Below are positions 45,477 to 54,690 of a DNA stretch of 64,000 nt, one piece after another. The stretch lies in assembly GCF_018408855.1 (NCBI RefSeq), contig NZ_AP024327.1, positions 62,001-126,000 on the forward strand, given 5' to 3'. Every line of letters starts with the position of its first letter. Position 1 is the stretch's first letter. Position numbers and translations under genes: made by a program. A model generated the notes under the pieces. The model searched no databases. It saw nothing but the letters and a program-made list of their open reading frames with translations, and was not told the DNA's origin. This DNA comes from Caballeronia sp. NK8. GTDB lineage: Bacteria > Pseudomonadota > Gammaproteobacteria > Burkholderiales > Burkholderiaceae.

Positions 45477-45505
45477 GCGAGTTTCGGTCGGGCTCCGAAA
45501 CTCGC
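45477..45505. terminator. perfect 11-base-pair hairpin between divergent-side operons
   Basis: GCGAGTTTCGG (45477-45487) and CCGAAACTCGC (45495-45505) pair perfectly around a 7-base loop. It lies downstream of the monooxygenase stop (45617, minus strand) and upstream of the glucosidase. No T-tract follows on either strand. A terminator or mRNA-stabilising structure is likely. Confidence 0.45.
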
Positions 45506-45616
45506 ACCGCGGCGGCTACGATTGCACGGCGCCACAGTCACGGCGACCACGGCAGGCATGCAACGACCCTCGAGGAGTTGGAATAGCTGTCCAGGCGTCA
45601 GCGCGAGGAGCGCAGT

Positions 45617-46834
45617 TCAAAGCCAGGTGCCGCCCTGGCGTTCGGTCGGCTCTTGTTCAAGAGCGTCGAAATCGTGAATCCAGTCCAGATGATGCAGCAG
45701 GCTGTCGCGCGCGCGAAGGCGGGCGTTGCGCGCCGTCGCCTCGGCTCCGTCCGGCAGATGCAACACGTCAGCCGTCGATATTGACGCGTATTGCACCTTG
45801 CGCGTGCGGCCACGGCGCAAGCGCTCGTAGGCCTCCTGCGCCTCACGCCAGCGGCCCGGGCCCGCCTTGGCCAGTTGCGCGGCCAGCACGACGGCATCTT
45901 CGATCGACTGATTGGCGCCTTGGCCGTGGTGTGGCACGAGCGCATGCGCGGCATCGCCGATGAGCGTTACGCGGCCCTTGCTCCAGCGCCCGAGCGGCGG
46001 ACGATGGAACAGACCCCAGCGCTGGCTGATGGGCACCGCTGTGATCATCTGCACCACGGCGGGATGCCAGCCCTTGAACAGGCGCAACTGCTCACCCTCG
46101 CTCGCCGACGTGACCCACTCGCGCGATGACCACGGTGACGGATGGCGCTCGACAAGCAGAAAGTTCTGGTCGCCGTTGTCGCCGATCGGATAGTGAAGCA
46201 GATGTCCCTGCGGACCGACCCAGAACTGAATGGCCTCGGGATCGGGCAGGAGATCCATGCCGCCGGCCGGCACCACGCCACGAAAACCCGAGCAGCCCGA
46301 ATACAGGGCGTCGTCGTAACCGAGCATCCAGCGGCGCGTGATCGAGCGTGCACCGTCCGCGCCGATCACCAGGTCGGCGTCGATCTGCCGTCCATTGGCG
46401 AAACTCAGACACACACGATCCGGATGCTGCACGAGATCGGTCAGTCGATGGCTGAGATTGATGCGTTCGATGCCGACGGCTCGCGACAGCACGGCCTGCA
46501 GATCCGCGCGATGCACGCCCCAATACGAACCGCCGAACTGCTGGCGATAGCTCGGTTCGCCACGATGCTGTCCGATCACTTCGCCGCTGCGCCCGTCCCG
46601 ATAGATCAGCGCGGGTATTTCAGCGCATACCGCATCGAACGCTGCACGCAGTCCCATCCGCTCATAAAACCGCGTCGCATTCGCCGACAGCGCGACGGCC
46701 GCTCCGACCTCGCGAAGCTCGTCGGTCTGCTCGTACAACTGCGCGTCGATACCATATTCCCGCAATGCGAGCGCGAGGGTCAGGCCGCCGATGCCAGCAC
46801 CGACGATTGCGATCTTCAGATCCAGCTGTTCCAT
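45617..46834 (-). CDS. FAD-dependent monooxygenase (salicylate/3-hydroxybenzoate hydroxylase-like)
   Basis: A 405-residue flavoprotein hydroxylase. FAD site IVGAGIGGLTLALAL at residues 9-23, the FAD/NADPH DG motif DLVIGADGARS, and the GD motif TLIGDAAHALVPHHGQGANQ followed by QSIEDAVVLA. It inserts oxygen into a phenolic acid ring using NADPH and O2. ATG 46834 has GGAGAC upstream. It is divergent from a LysR regulator, the standard arrangement for an inducible aromatic hydroxylase, and could produce a dihydroxy- or trihydroxybenzene feeding the hydroxyquinol genes 12 kb away; that link is only a hypothesis. Confidence 0.88.
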   Translation of the reverse strand: MEQLDLKIAIVGAGIGGLTLALALREYGIDAQLYEQTDELREVGAAVALSANATRFYERMGLRAAFDAVCAEIPALIYRDGRSGEVIGQHRGEPSYRQQFGGSYWGVHRADLQAVLSRAVGIERINLSHRLTDLVQHPDRVCLSFANGRQIDADLVIGADGARSITRRWMLGYDDALYSGCSGFRGVVPAGGMDLLPDPEAIQFWVGPQGHLLHYPIGDNGDQNFLLVERHPSPWSSREWVTSASEGEQLRLFKGWHPAVVQMITAVPISQRWGLFHRPPLGRWSKGRVTLIGDAAHALVPHHGQGANQSIEDAVVLAAQLAKAGPGRWREAQEAYERLRRGRTRKVQYASISTADVLHLPDGAEATARNARLRARDSLLHHLDWIHDFDALEQEPTERQGGTWL

Positions 46835-47004
46835 GGGGTGTCTCCGATATTCAGATTGTGTCGTTGGCCGGCGCGGCATGCGTCCTCTAATGAAATGGGA
46901 TGTGTGCGCCTTGTCCGAATTCTCGTCACTGCCCGTCCATTCCACAATAAAATGAGGGAAATCTGCTTCATCACTGGAATCAATGATGGCGAGGGGCCGA
47001 AATC

Positions 47005-47940
47005 ATGGAACTGAGTGAAGTTGATCTCAATCTGCTGCTGCTTTTCCAACGGTTAATGCAGGAGCGGCGCGTGGCGACGGTGGCCGAGCAGATGAACATG
47101 AGCCAGCCCGGCGTCAGCAACGCGCTGGCCAAACTGCGTCGTCTGCTCGGTGATCCACTGTTTGTGCGTGCGCCGGGGGGCGTGGTGCCCACGCCATTCG
47201 CGATCCGTCTGGCAGAGCCCGTTTCTCATGCGCTCTCGACGCTGCATGCCGCACTCAATCCCCAGACGGGTTTCGATGCGCTGCGTGTCACGCGCAAGGT
47301 AACGATCGGGATGACGGATATAGGTGAAGTTGTGTTTCTGCCCGCGTTGGTCGAGCGACTGTCGCGCGAGGCGCCAGGCATCGCGCTTAATACCGTTCGC
47401 GACACGAGCGTTAATCTGGGCAACGAGATGGCCGAGGGCCGGGTCGATCTTGCAATCGGCCTGCTGCCACAACTCAAAGGCGGCTTCTATCAGCGCCGCC
47501 TGTTCGATCAGCGGTATGTCTGTCTGTTCAGACGCGGCCATGCGCTCGAAGACGCGCCGCTCACGCTCGCTGCCTGGCGAAAAGCCGAGCATCTGGTGGT
47601 GGTCTCCGCCGGTACTGGACACGGTCAGGTCGACGATTGGCTGAAACGGCGAGGCGTGCAGCGCCGCGTTCGATTGACGGTGCCGCACTTCATGAGCGTC
47701 GGCTACATTCTGCAACGCACCGATCTGATTGCCACGGTGCCGGAACGATTGGCCCTGCAACTGGCAGCGCCGTTCTCATTGAGCCTGCGCGCATTGCCCT
47801 CGACGTTGCCCGAGGCTCCGATCCATTTGCTCTGGCATGCGCGAGTTCATCAAGACGAGGGCAATCGATGGCTGCGCAACGTGGTGATCGACCTGTTCGC
47901 GGACTCGGAGACGCCAGCGCGGAGAACGAAGTCCGTGTAA
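47005..47940 (+). CDS. LysR-family regulator (NahR/NodD-like branch)
   Basis: A 311-residue LysR protein. The helix-turn-helix (MELSEVDLNLLLLFQRLMQE, then MNMSQPGVSNALAKLRRLLG) has the DLNLL-x-F start and SQPAVS-like helix of the NahR/NodD/PcpR branch, which responds to phenolic or flavonoid inducers. The effector domain carries IGMTDIGEVVFLP and VPHFMSVGYIL. It is divergent from the monooxygenase gene with a 170-base intergenic region, where it should bind and activate the hydroxylase when an aromatic acid is present. Confidence 0.9.
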   Translation: MELSEVDLNLLLLFQRLMQERRVATVAEQMNMSQPGVSNALAKLRRLLGDPLFVRAPGGVVPTPFAIRLAEPVSHALSTLHAALNPQTGFDALRVTRKVTIGMTDIGEVVFLPALVERLSREAPGIALNTVRDTSVNLGNEMAEGRVDLAIGLLPQLKGGFYQRRLFDQRYVCLFRRGHALEDAPLTLAAWRKAEHLVVVSAGTGHGQVDDWLKRRGVQRRVRLTVPHFMSVGYILQRTDLIATVPERLALQLAAPFSLSLRALPSTLPEAPIHLLWHARVHQDEGNRWLRNVVIDLFADSETPARRTKSV

Positions 47941-48216
47941 TCAGGTTTGTGGTTCGATCGAGACATCAGGTCCAGCGACCTGATCGAGGCACGTCTCTGT
48001 GTCCCTTCTCGTCTATTGTGCAGACAATACAAATGTCCCGACGCTTCAATACCAGCCGGAGTTCGCTGGTCGCCAAGGCAATTTCCAGACTAAAACGGCC
48101 TGAAAACTGCGAGGGGGTAGTCGCCCCAGGCACTCGCGCTTTGCAACATCGATAAGGCTGAGGTCGTCGAAAGGGCGCTACTTGTATGAATCCGGCAAGA
48201 TGACGAGGAGCAGAAA
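47941..48216. other. intergenic region with a hairpin
   Basis: Between the LysR gene and the RlpA-like gene. It contains the perfect stem ATCAGGT/ACCTGAT (47965-47971 and 47978-47984) 25 bases after the LysR stop, probably a transcript end. A promoter for the RlpA-like gene should lie in the second half; GAGGAG precedes its ATG. No gene was recognised. Confidence 0.45.
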
Positions 48217-48699
48217 ATGAACGCTGGTCGAATCGGTCCGTGCTTAGTTCTGATTCCGCTTCTGACGTGCTGCATGAGCACAGCGCTCCGTGCGGAAGAA
48301 AAGATTGCTCCGAGCCAGGCCGAGCATCGAGCGGCAAGCGGCGCGCATCTGGACCACTCAGGTCGAGCCAGAAAGGGCGAAGCTTCGTATTACAGCCGCA
48401 AGTTCTACAAGAAGAAGATGGCCGATGGCTCGCGAATGAACCCGCAGTCCAACGTGGCAGCGAGCAAGACGCTTCCGCTTGGCACCAAGGCTCGCGTAAC
48501 GAACCTGGAGAATGGCAGCAGCGATGTCGTCGAGATCAAGGATCGCGGTCCGTACGCGAAAGATCGCATCGTCGATGTGTCGCCGCAGACCGCGGATAAG
48601 CTCGGTCTCAAGAAAGATGGCACGGCTCCGGTTGAAGTAAAACCGCTCGAGGTTCCGCAAGCCGACGGATCCGTCAAGCGCACTTCAGATGTGAAGTGA
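48217..48699 (+). CDS. RlpA-like double-psi beta-barrel protein, exported
   Basis: A 160-residue protein with a signal peptide of about 26 residues. The double-psi beta-barrel of RlpA follows: GEASYYSRKFYKKKMADGSR, AASKTLPLGTKARVTNL, VVEIKDRGPYAKDRIVDVS. Asp109 (KDRGPY) of the lytic-transglycosylase site is present, but the usual His before TLPFGT is Ser83 here. There is no SPOR domain. It may bind or trim peptidoglycan, yet loss of the His argues against full transglycosylase activity. GAGGAG lies upstream of the ATG. Confidence 0.85.
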   Translation: MNAGRIGPCLVLIPLLTCCMSTALRAEEKIAPSQAEHRAASGAHLDHSGRARKGEASYYSRKFYKKKMADGSRMNPQSNVAASKTLPLGTKARVTNLENGSSDVVEIKDRGPYAKDRIVDVSPQTADKLGLKKDGTAPVEVKPLEVPQADGSVKRTSDVK

Positions 48700-48856
48700 G
48701 CGCGAGTTCTCGAGGAGCCCGCGTCCTATACGCATCGCGCTTTGCGGGCCGGTGGGCGCCGCAAATCGCAGCTTACCTGCGCTCTTGCGGCTGGAAAAGC
48801 GACAGGCCTGTACGTCGGTTGGGCTATCATGCCTTTCCTCTCTGAAGTAGCTCCCT

Positions 48857-50524
48857 ATGATTTCCGTCCGTAATGTCACGCTGCGTCGCGGCGTCAATGT
48901 CGTGCTCGACCGCGCGTCCGTCACCTTCACCCCCGGCGAAAAGATTGGCCTGGTTGGCCGCAATGGGGCCGGCAAGTCATCCTTCTTCGGTCTTCTCAAC
49001 GGCACGCTGCACGAGGACGGAGGCGAGTTCTCGATTCCAGCTGCGTGGAAGATGGGCCAGGTTGCACAGGAGATGCCGGAGACCGAGCAGAGCGCGACCG
49101 ACTTCGTTGTCGAGGGTGACACCGTGCTGCTGGCCGCGCAGGCCGAAGTAGCAGCCGCCGAGGCCAGTGACGATGGCATGCGCATGGCGCACGCCTACAT
49201 GGACCTACACGACGCTGGGGCGCACGATGCTCCGGCACGCGCCCAGGCGCTGATCCTGGGCCTTGGTTTCAGTGATGCGCAGCTTAGCCAGCCGGTCAAC
49301 AGTTTCTCCGGTGGCTGGCGCATGCGACTGCAACTGGCGCGCGCGCTCATGTGCCCGTCCGACTTGCTGCTGCTCGACGAACCGACCAATCACCTTGACC
49401 TCGACGCGCTGGTCTGGCTGGAAGCGTGGCTCAAGCGCTATCAGGGAACCTTGGTCGTGATCAGCCACGATCGCGAATTCCTTGATGCGGTGACGCAGGT
49501 CACGGTGCACGTCGACAACGCCAAGCTCGTGCGCTATGGCGGCAATTACAGCAAGTTCGAAGACATGCGCGCCGAGCAGCTCGTGTTGCAGCAGGCGGCG
49601 ATGGCCAAACAGGTGGAAAAAATCGCCCATCTGCAAAAATTCATTGACCGTTTCAAGGCGAAGGCCTCGAAGGCGAAGCAGGCGCAGAGCCGGGTCAAGG
49701 CGCTCGAACGCATGGAAAAGATCGCACCCGTGCTTGCCGACGCAGAGTTCAGCTTCGAGTTCAAGGAACCGCTCAACGTCCCGAACCCGCTCTTATCGAT
49801 GCTGGATGCGACCTTCGGCTATCCGGCGCCGGCCGACGCACAGCCGGGCACGCCGCCGACGGTCATCGTGCGGGGTATCAACCGATCCGTGCTCGCCGGG
49901 CAGCGCATTGGCATTCTCGGTGCCAACGGCCAGGGCAAGTCCACGCTGGTGAAGACGGTGGCGCACGAGCTGGCGCCGATTGCCGGCGAAATCAGCGAAG
50001 GCAAAGGCCTTAACATCGGCTACTTCGCACAGCAGGAACTCGACGTGTTGCGTCCACTGGACACGCCGATGGAACACATGATCCGCCTTGCCAAGGACAC
50101 GCCGGCGCACATGCGTGCGCCCGGCCAGAGTGGCACCGAACAATCGCTTCGCACTTTTCTCGGCAGCTTCAACTTCAGTGGCGACATGGTCCATCAGGCG
50201 GTCGGCACCATGAGCGGCGGCGAAAAGGCGCGGCTCGTGTTGTGCATGATCGTGTGGCAGCGTCCGAACCTGCTGCTGCTCGACGAGCCTACGAACCATC
50301 TCGACCTGGCCACACGCGAAGCGCTCGGCATGGCACTCAACGAATTCGAAGGCACAGTGATGCTGGTCAGTCACGACCGGTCCCTGCTGCGCGCAGTGTG
50401 TGACGAGTTCTGGCTCGTCACCAAGGGTGGGGTCGAGCCCTTCGACGGTGATCTGGACGATTACCAGCAGTTCCTGCGCGACGAAGCCCGCCGCCTGCGT
50501 GAGCAGGCTGCGGGGGAACAGTAG
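48857..50524 (+). CDS. ABC-F family ATPase (YheS-like)
   Basis: A 555-residue soluble protein with two ATP-binding cassettes and no membrane segment. Cassette 1: GRNGAGKSS, SFSGGWRMRLQLARAL, LLLLDEPTNHLDLDALVW. Then the inter-domain linker with the arm-like KFIDRFKAKASKAKQAQSRV. Cassette 2: GANGQGKST, TMSGGEKARLVL, LLLLDEPTNHLD. ABC-F proteins act on ribosomes to rescue or tune translation rather than transporting. It is a little shorter than E. coli YheS, lacking most of the charged C-terminal extension. It seems to be a housekeeping gene. Confidence 0.93.
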   Translation: MISVRNVTLRRGVNVVLDRASVTFTPGEKIGLVGRNGAGKSSFFGLLNGTLHEDGGEFSIPAAWKMGQVAQEMPETEQSATDFVVEGDTVLLAAQAEVAAAEASDDGMRMAHAYMDLHDAGAHDAPARAQALILGLGFSDAQLSQPVNSFSGGWRMRLQLARALMCPSDLLLLDEPTNHLDLDALVWLEAWLKRYQGTLVVISHDREFLDAVTQVTVHVDNAKLVRYGGNYSKFEDMRAEQLVLQQAAMAKQVEKIAHLQKFIDRFKAKASKAKQAQSRVKALERMEKIAPVLADAEFSFEFKEPLNVPNPLLSMLDATFGYPAPADAQPGTPPTVIVRGINRSVLAGQRIGILGANGQGKSTLVKTVAHELAPIAGEISEGKGLNIGYFAQQELDVLRPLDTPMEHMIRLAKDTPAHMRAPGQSGTEQSLRTFLGSFNFSGDMVHQAVGTMSGGEKARLVLCMIVWQRPNLLLLDEPTNHLDLATREALGMALNEFEGTVMLVSHDRSLLRAVCDEFWLVTKGGVEPFDGDLDDYQQFLRDEARRLREQAAGEQ

Positions 50525-50569
50525 GTCATCATCTGAGTTGCGCTCCGGCAGTTCGACTTTGAGAGCGGT

Positions 50570-50700
50570 CATGATCAACGCCACGGCGAAGTGACGGCAG
50601 CGGGTCGAGGGCGCGACGATGGAACTCGGCGGCCATGCGCCGGTTATCGTCGCGGAAGACGCGGATGTCGAACTCGCGGTGAACCCGCTTATCGCAAAGT
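50570..50700 (+). pseudogene. aldehyde dehydrogenase fragment
   Basis: About 23 codons from ATG 50619 read [20 protein letters not shown], the strongly conserved catalytic-Glu segment of aldehyde dehydrogenases of the succinate-semialdehyde type. The piece has no upstream body in frame (a TGA lies about 28 bases before it) and ends within 16 codons. It is a scrap of a deleted gene. Confidence 0.6.
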
Positions 50701-50814
50701 CATGCTGCGCTCTTATCGAATAGATTGGCTGACGAGCCTCGAATCGGAGAAACCGACTGAGGCGATGATTGCGTTCGAGGAATGGTCGACGCGAAATCCC
50801 GGGCAGAGTGAACG
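50701..50814. other. non-coding remainder before the phytanoyl-CoA dioxygenase-like gene
   Basis: One frame has plausible composition ([19 protein letters not shown], ending at 50818) but no start site; it could be more of a decayed gene. It is convergent with the next gene. No repeat or hairpin was noted. Confidence 0.3.
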
Positions 50815-51699
50815 CTAACGCGAGATTTCTCCGCGGTATAACTCCGGATGCTCGTTCTCGAAACGAGCGCTGCGACGCTCATAAGTCGTCGAGCGCCAGT
50901 CATACTTCTCCGCCGTTGCATCGTTTAAATCAGAGAAGCGGAAAATCTGCACGGAACGCCCGAAGTCCGCCGACGTGTTCGGTATCGATCGATGGCACAG
51001 CAAGCTGTCGAACAGCGAAACGTCGCCAACATCCCACATATATTGCTTACGCGGAAAGTCCTTCATCAACTGCTCGCCATCGACCACCCGGAATGAACCG
51101 TTCTCGTTGCGTTCGTTGTGCAGCACCCCGAGTCGGTGCGATCCGGGCCAGTACTCCAGCCCACCGACATTAGGAAATGGCTTGGAAAGCCCGATGTAAA
51201 GGGTGGTTTGCCGTGGCGATTGCATCAGATATTGGTAATCCTGATGAATCGGTAAATTGTAGCGATGAAACTCTTCGCCCGGCATGAAGAAGTGCAAGGT
51301 GTCGCCGGCCTGCGGCGTCGCCAGGACCGCCTCTTCGCCATATACGCGTTCGAGCAGCTTCGTGACGAATTCCGCAAACTTCAGGCGATTTCCCGCGACG
51401 AATTTGTTCTGTTGCGTGCCCATATCCGCGACGATCCTTCCGTCGAGCGGTGCGAATCCCTTCAAGCGCGCAAGGAGCACGCCGATGTCTTCGTCGGCTT
51501 CGACTGATTGATCGTATCTCGCGAAAATACGCGTGAAGAGAAAGCGGATTGCGCCAAGATAGCGTTGGAAGTCGGCGTCGCCAGCCAGCAAGCCCGGCAT
51601 GACGACGATACCGTGTTGCGCGTAGCATTCCCCGAGTTCGTCGAGGTTACTGGCGATGTCAGCCGGTTTGAGTCCCGGGAATTCCCATGGTTGCCGCAT
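50815..51699 (-). CDS. phytanoyl-CoA dioxygenase (PhyH)-like Fe(II)/2-oxoglutarate enzyme
   Basis: A 294-residue protein with the double-stranded beta-helix features of PhyH-type dioxygenases. The iron facial triad is His-x-Asp in LPIHQDYQYLMQSP and a later His in DSLLCHRSIPNTS; the GGLEYWPGSHRLGVL segment between them is the family's signature, and Arg in GRSVQIFRFSD can bind 2-oxoglutarate. It oxidises an unknown small molecule. ATG 51699 is chosen over GTG 51714. Relatives occur in natural-product and osmolyte pathways, so the local context (ABC-F protein, sensor kinase) gives little help. Confidence 0.82.
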   Translation of the reverse strand: MRQPWEFPGLKPADIASNLDELGECYAQHGIVVMPGLLAGDADFQRYLGAIRFLFTRIFARYDQSVEADEDIGVLLARLKGFAPLDGRIVADMGTQQNKFVAGNRLKFAEFVTKLLERVYGEEAVLATPQAGDTLHFFMPGEEFHRYNLPIHQDYQYLMQSPRQTTLYIGLSKPFPNVGGLEYWPGSHRLGVLHNERNENGSFRVVDGEQLMKDFPRKQYMWDVGDVSLFDSLLCHRSIPNTSADFGRSVQIFRFSDLNDATAEKYDWRSTTYERRSARFENEHPELYRGEISR

Positions 51700-51986
51700 A
51701 GATTTCACTCTCACGAAATGAATGACGTGAGTATGGGCCTCCGTCCGGGGTGGCGATCCATCAAACAGACGTGGTTTTTCCGCTTAAATCGAAACTGACG
51801 GTGCCTGACACCTTAATTGGAGCAGATCCCCATGATCGGCTCCCTGGCGTTCAAGTCAGACCTCGACAGCCGATAAGGGCATATAGAACAAGCGGAGGTG
51901 AGCCGAGCACGTATATCATTGCGATTGGCCGCAACGCCTGCTCCGCGCGCAGCACCGATATGCCTCCAAACAAGCACCGTTCGAAA
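51700..51986. other. intergenic region before the hybrid kinase
   Basis: Divergent promoter region for the PhyH-like and kinase genes. The kinase frame is open from 51750, but the first part (up to about 51960) is low in family similarity. No clear operator was seen. Confidence 0.35.
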
Positions 51987-54311
51987 ATGGAAGACATTAG
52001 AAACGATTCCGCGCAAACACACGCGCCCTCCGGGATTGCAACAATGCCCTTCCTCGTGTGGGGAAGCCATATCGGTCAGCTTTTCGACTCGGCTACCGAC
52101 CTGCGCGATATGCTCGTGCCTTATTTTCGTGCAGGCCTCTTGAACAACGAGCGCTGCCTCTGGGTCACGGACGGTACCTTCGGCGTCGAAGACGCCCGCG
52201 CCGCATTGCGTGAAGCCGTGCCCGACCTCGACGACCGCGAGCGGAGAGGGCAGATCGAGATCTCGGACAGCAGCGCCTTTTATGATCCGGCGCAGCCGCT
52301 ACGTCCACGCAGCCTGGTGGAAGGACTCGTACATCGCGAGCGCGAGGCGCTCGCTGCGGGCTACCGTGGCGTGCGGACGAATGGCAATTGCGCATGGGTT
52401 AAAAGCGCTCAGTGGAATAGCTTCCTCGAGTACGAAACGGGCGTACAGGAAGCCGTTCAGGGCCGGCGCCTCATTTGCATGTGCAGCTATCGGCACGATC
52501 TTATCGATGAACCACAAGTGAACGACGTGGTTCAACGGCATCATCTTCTGCTCCAGAGCCCATTCGCACGCCCGTCAACCGCAGACCGCCCGGTGGGCCA
52601 ACCGATTGACATGACAGATGGCGATCCCGATCCCGCCAAGCTGATCGCTCTGTTAAACGAGGATCTGGCCGCCAGCAGGGCGCTCCATGACCTGTCGCTC
52701 CATATGCTCGTCGAACAGGAGCCTTCGGCTCTGTATGGGCGCATTGTCGAGGCGGCGAGACAGTTGCTTGGATCGGATTTCGCCAGCCTGCAGATGCTTT
52801 CGGGCGGCACAGGCGAAATGCTGCAGCTCGAACTGATCGCCCACTGCGGTTTTACGCTGACGGCGGCGACGCACTGGCGCAAGGTGTTTATCGACTCAAC
52901 TACGAGTTGCGGCGTCGCGTTGGCGACAGGCAAGCGTGTCATCATCGATGACGTCGAGACGTGCGACCTTCTGGTCGATACAACGGATCTGCTGGTCTTT
53001 CGCGAAACCGGGATTCGCGCGATGCAGACCACACCCTTGCGTGCTCGCGACGGAGTGCTGATCGGCATGTTGTCGACGCACTGGGGCCATGCATATGAAC
53101 CAAACGTTCGCCAGCTTCAGCTGCTGGATATCCTGGCGCGTGAGGCGGCCGGCCTCATCGCCCGTATGCGTGACGAAGCGCGTTTGCGGGAAAGCGAAGC
53201 CCGATTGCAGCATATGGATCAGATGAAAGAACAGTTTCTCGCGACGCTCGCGCATGAACTGCGGAATCCGCTGGCTCCGATCCGTAATGGGCTTCAAGTC
53301 TTGCGTCAGAACCAGACCTCAGCGGGCGCCGGCGCGGTCTTCGATATGCTCGATCGCCAGATCGAGCATATGGTGCGGCTGGTGGATGACCTGATGGAAG
53401 TCGCCCGCATCAACACGGGTACGATCCAGTTGCGTCGACAACCAATCGATGTGGCAACAGTGCTCGAGGCCGCGATCGAGCTAAGTCGTACTGCTGTCGA
53501 GAGCGCGGGACATGCGCTGAAAGTCGATCTGCCGACCGACGCACTTACTGTCGACGGCGACGAGGTCCGGCTTGCTCAGGTCTTCTCTAACCTGGTCAAC
53601 AATGCAGCCAAGTACACGCCGGCTGGCGGACGAATCGACATTACGATAGCGCGCACAGGCAGCTGCGCCGAGATCAGGATCTCGGATACAGGGGCTGGAT
53701 TCTCGCCCGAAGAGCAATCGTTATTGTTCGTGCCGTTTTCCCGGCTGCAGCCGGCGACTTATCGAGATGGCCTCGGCGTGGGACTGGCGCTCGCGAAAAA
53801 GCTGGTCGAGTTGCACGGCGGATCGATCTGTGCGAACAGCGATGGCCGCGACAAAGGAAGCTGCTTTACCGTTTCGCTGCCCGTTCACGAAGCAGCACGC
53901 CGGCACCCGCCTGCTGGCCGCGACGCCGGACTGGAGGGCTTTGCAGGACTCAGAGTGGCAGTCGTGGATGACAACCACGACGCGGCCGACAGTCTCGGTG
54001 AGCTTCTTCGTGTGATCGGCTGCGACGCTGCGGTCTACTACGACGGCGCCGGTGCACTGGACGCCCTTGAGAAGTCCACGCCCGCAGTCGCCTTCATTGA
54101 CCTCGGCATGCCTGGTATGGATGGGTACGAACTGGCACGACGATTCCGCGCACGAGTCGCTTCCGACAACGTCCAACTAGTCGCGCTGACCGGGTGGGGG
54201 CAACCGGAAGATCGGGCTCGAAGCGCGCAAGCGGGATTTGACTTACACCTGACCAAACCAATCAGCATGTCGCGCCTCAACGAGGTGTTGCGAGGCAGTA
54301 GCGCCATGTGA
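51987..54311 (+). CDS. MEDS-domain hybrid sensor histidine kinase
   Basis: A 774-residue soluble sensor. Order: an N-terminal MEDS/DcmR-type domain (FLVWGSHIGQLFDSATDLRD to about residue 200, ending near CMCSYRHDLID), a GAF domain (about 230-390), HisKA with His423 in FLATLAHELRNPLAPIRNG, HATPase_c (VFSNLVNNAAKYTPAGG, then DGLGVGLALAKKLVELHGG), and a C-terminal receiver with Asp705 in FIDLGMPGMDG, Thr in LTGWG and Lys in LTKPIS. No transmembrane segment, so it senses a cytosolic or diffusible signal. MEDS domains occur in bacteria that use one-carbon and halogenated compounds. The start is uncertain (ATG 51960 also possible). No output regulator gene is adjacent. Confidence 0.88.
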   Translation: MEDIRNDSAQTHAPSGIATMPFLVWGSHIGQLFDSATDLRDMLVPYFRAGLLNNERCLWVTDGTFGVEDARAALREAVPDLDDRERRGQIEISDSSAFYDPAQPLRPRSLVEGLVHREREALAAGYRGVRTNGNCAWVKSAQWNSFLEYETGVQEAVQGRRLICMCSYRHDLIDEPQVNDVVQRHHLLLQSPFARPSTADRPVGQPIDMTDGDPDPAKLIALLNEDLAASRALHDLSLHMLVEQEPSALYGRIVEAARQLLGSDFASLQMLSGGTGEMLQLELIAHCGFTLTAATHWRKVFIDSTTSCGVALATGKRVIIDDVETCDLLVDTTDLLVFRETGIRAMQTTPLRARDGVLIGMLSTHWGHAYEPNVRQLQLLDILAREAAGLIARMRDEARLRESEARLQHMDQMKEQFLATLAHELRNPLAPIRNGLQVLRQNQTSAGAGAVFDMLDRQIEHMVRLVDDLMEVARINTGTIQLRRQPIDVATVLEAAIELSRTAVESAGHALKVDLPTDALTVDGDEVRLAQVFSNLVNNAAKYTPAGGRIDITIARTGSCAEIRISDTGAGFSPEEQSLLFVPFSRLQPATYRDGLGVGLALAKKLVELHGGSICANSDGRDKGSCFTVSLPVHEAARRHPPAGRDAGLEGFAGLRVAVVDDNHDAADSLGELLRVIGCDAAVYYDGAGALDALEKSTPAVAFIDLGMPGMDGYELARRFRARVASDNVQLVALTGWGQPEDRARSAQAGFDLHLTKPISMSRLNEVLRGSSAM

Positions 54312-54604
54312 AAAGCGCGGCGCGAACATTGCCCGGCCCTTGAAGGGCGGTGACAATATGCGCCTGGTTCTGCTGTGCGCAAGCATCGAGATACGGAACC
54401 AGTTTCGCCCTTGTCTGGCAGGACACGCGCACGACCGACCTGTTGAGCGAGTTCAAGCAGGCGGGTGCCGGCCAGCGGCCAGTCTTTGCCCGGAATGATC
54501 CACTCAATATCTTCGGCGGACAACTCCAGCAGACCTTGCTCAACGCCGCGGCCCAATGCAGCTAAAAAATCCTTAACAGTCTGGACATTCTCTTCGATGC
54601 TCAT
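54312..54604 (-). pseudogene. SnoaL-like (NTF2 fold) gene, broken
   Basis: A good start (ATG 54604 with GGAGAG upstream) leads into a typical SnoaL opening: SIEENVQTVKDFLAALGRG, SAEDIEWIIPGKDWPLAGT. After about 48 codons the sequence no longer follows the family; the rest continues in other frames, where KLVPYLDACAQQNQAHIVTA may be the displaced C-terminal part. So an internal deletion with a frameshift is the simplest reading. It is the last member of a minus-strand group with a reductase and an SDR. Confidence 0.55.
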
Positions 54605-54690
54605 CTCGGTCTCTCCAATTCCGTTACCTCAGAAGGTGTCGATCTGTTCATGCATTGCGGAACCGCCAGTGAAGCCGCGGTGTCGGTGAT

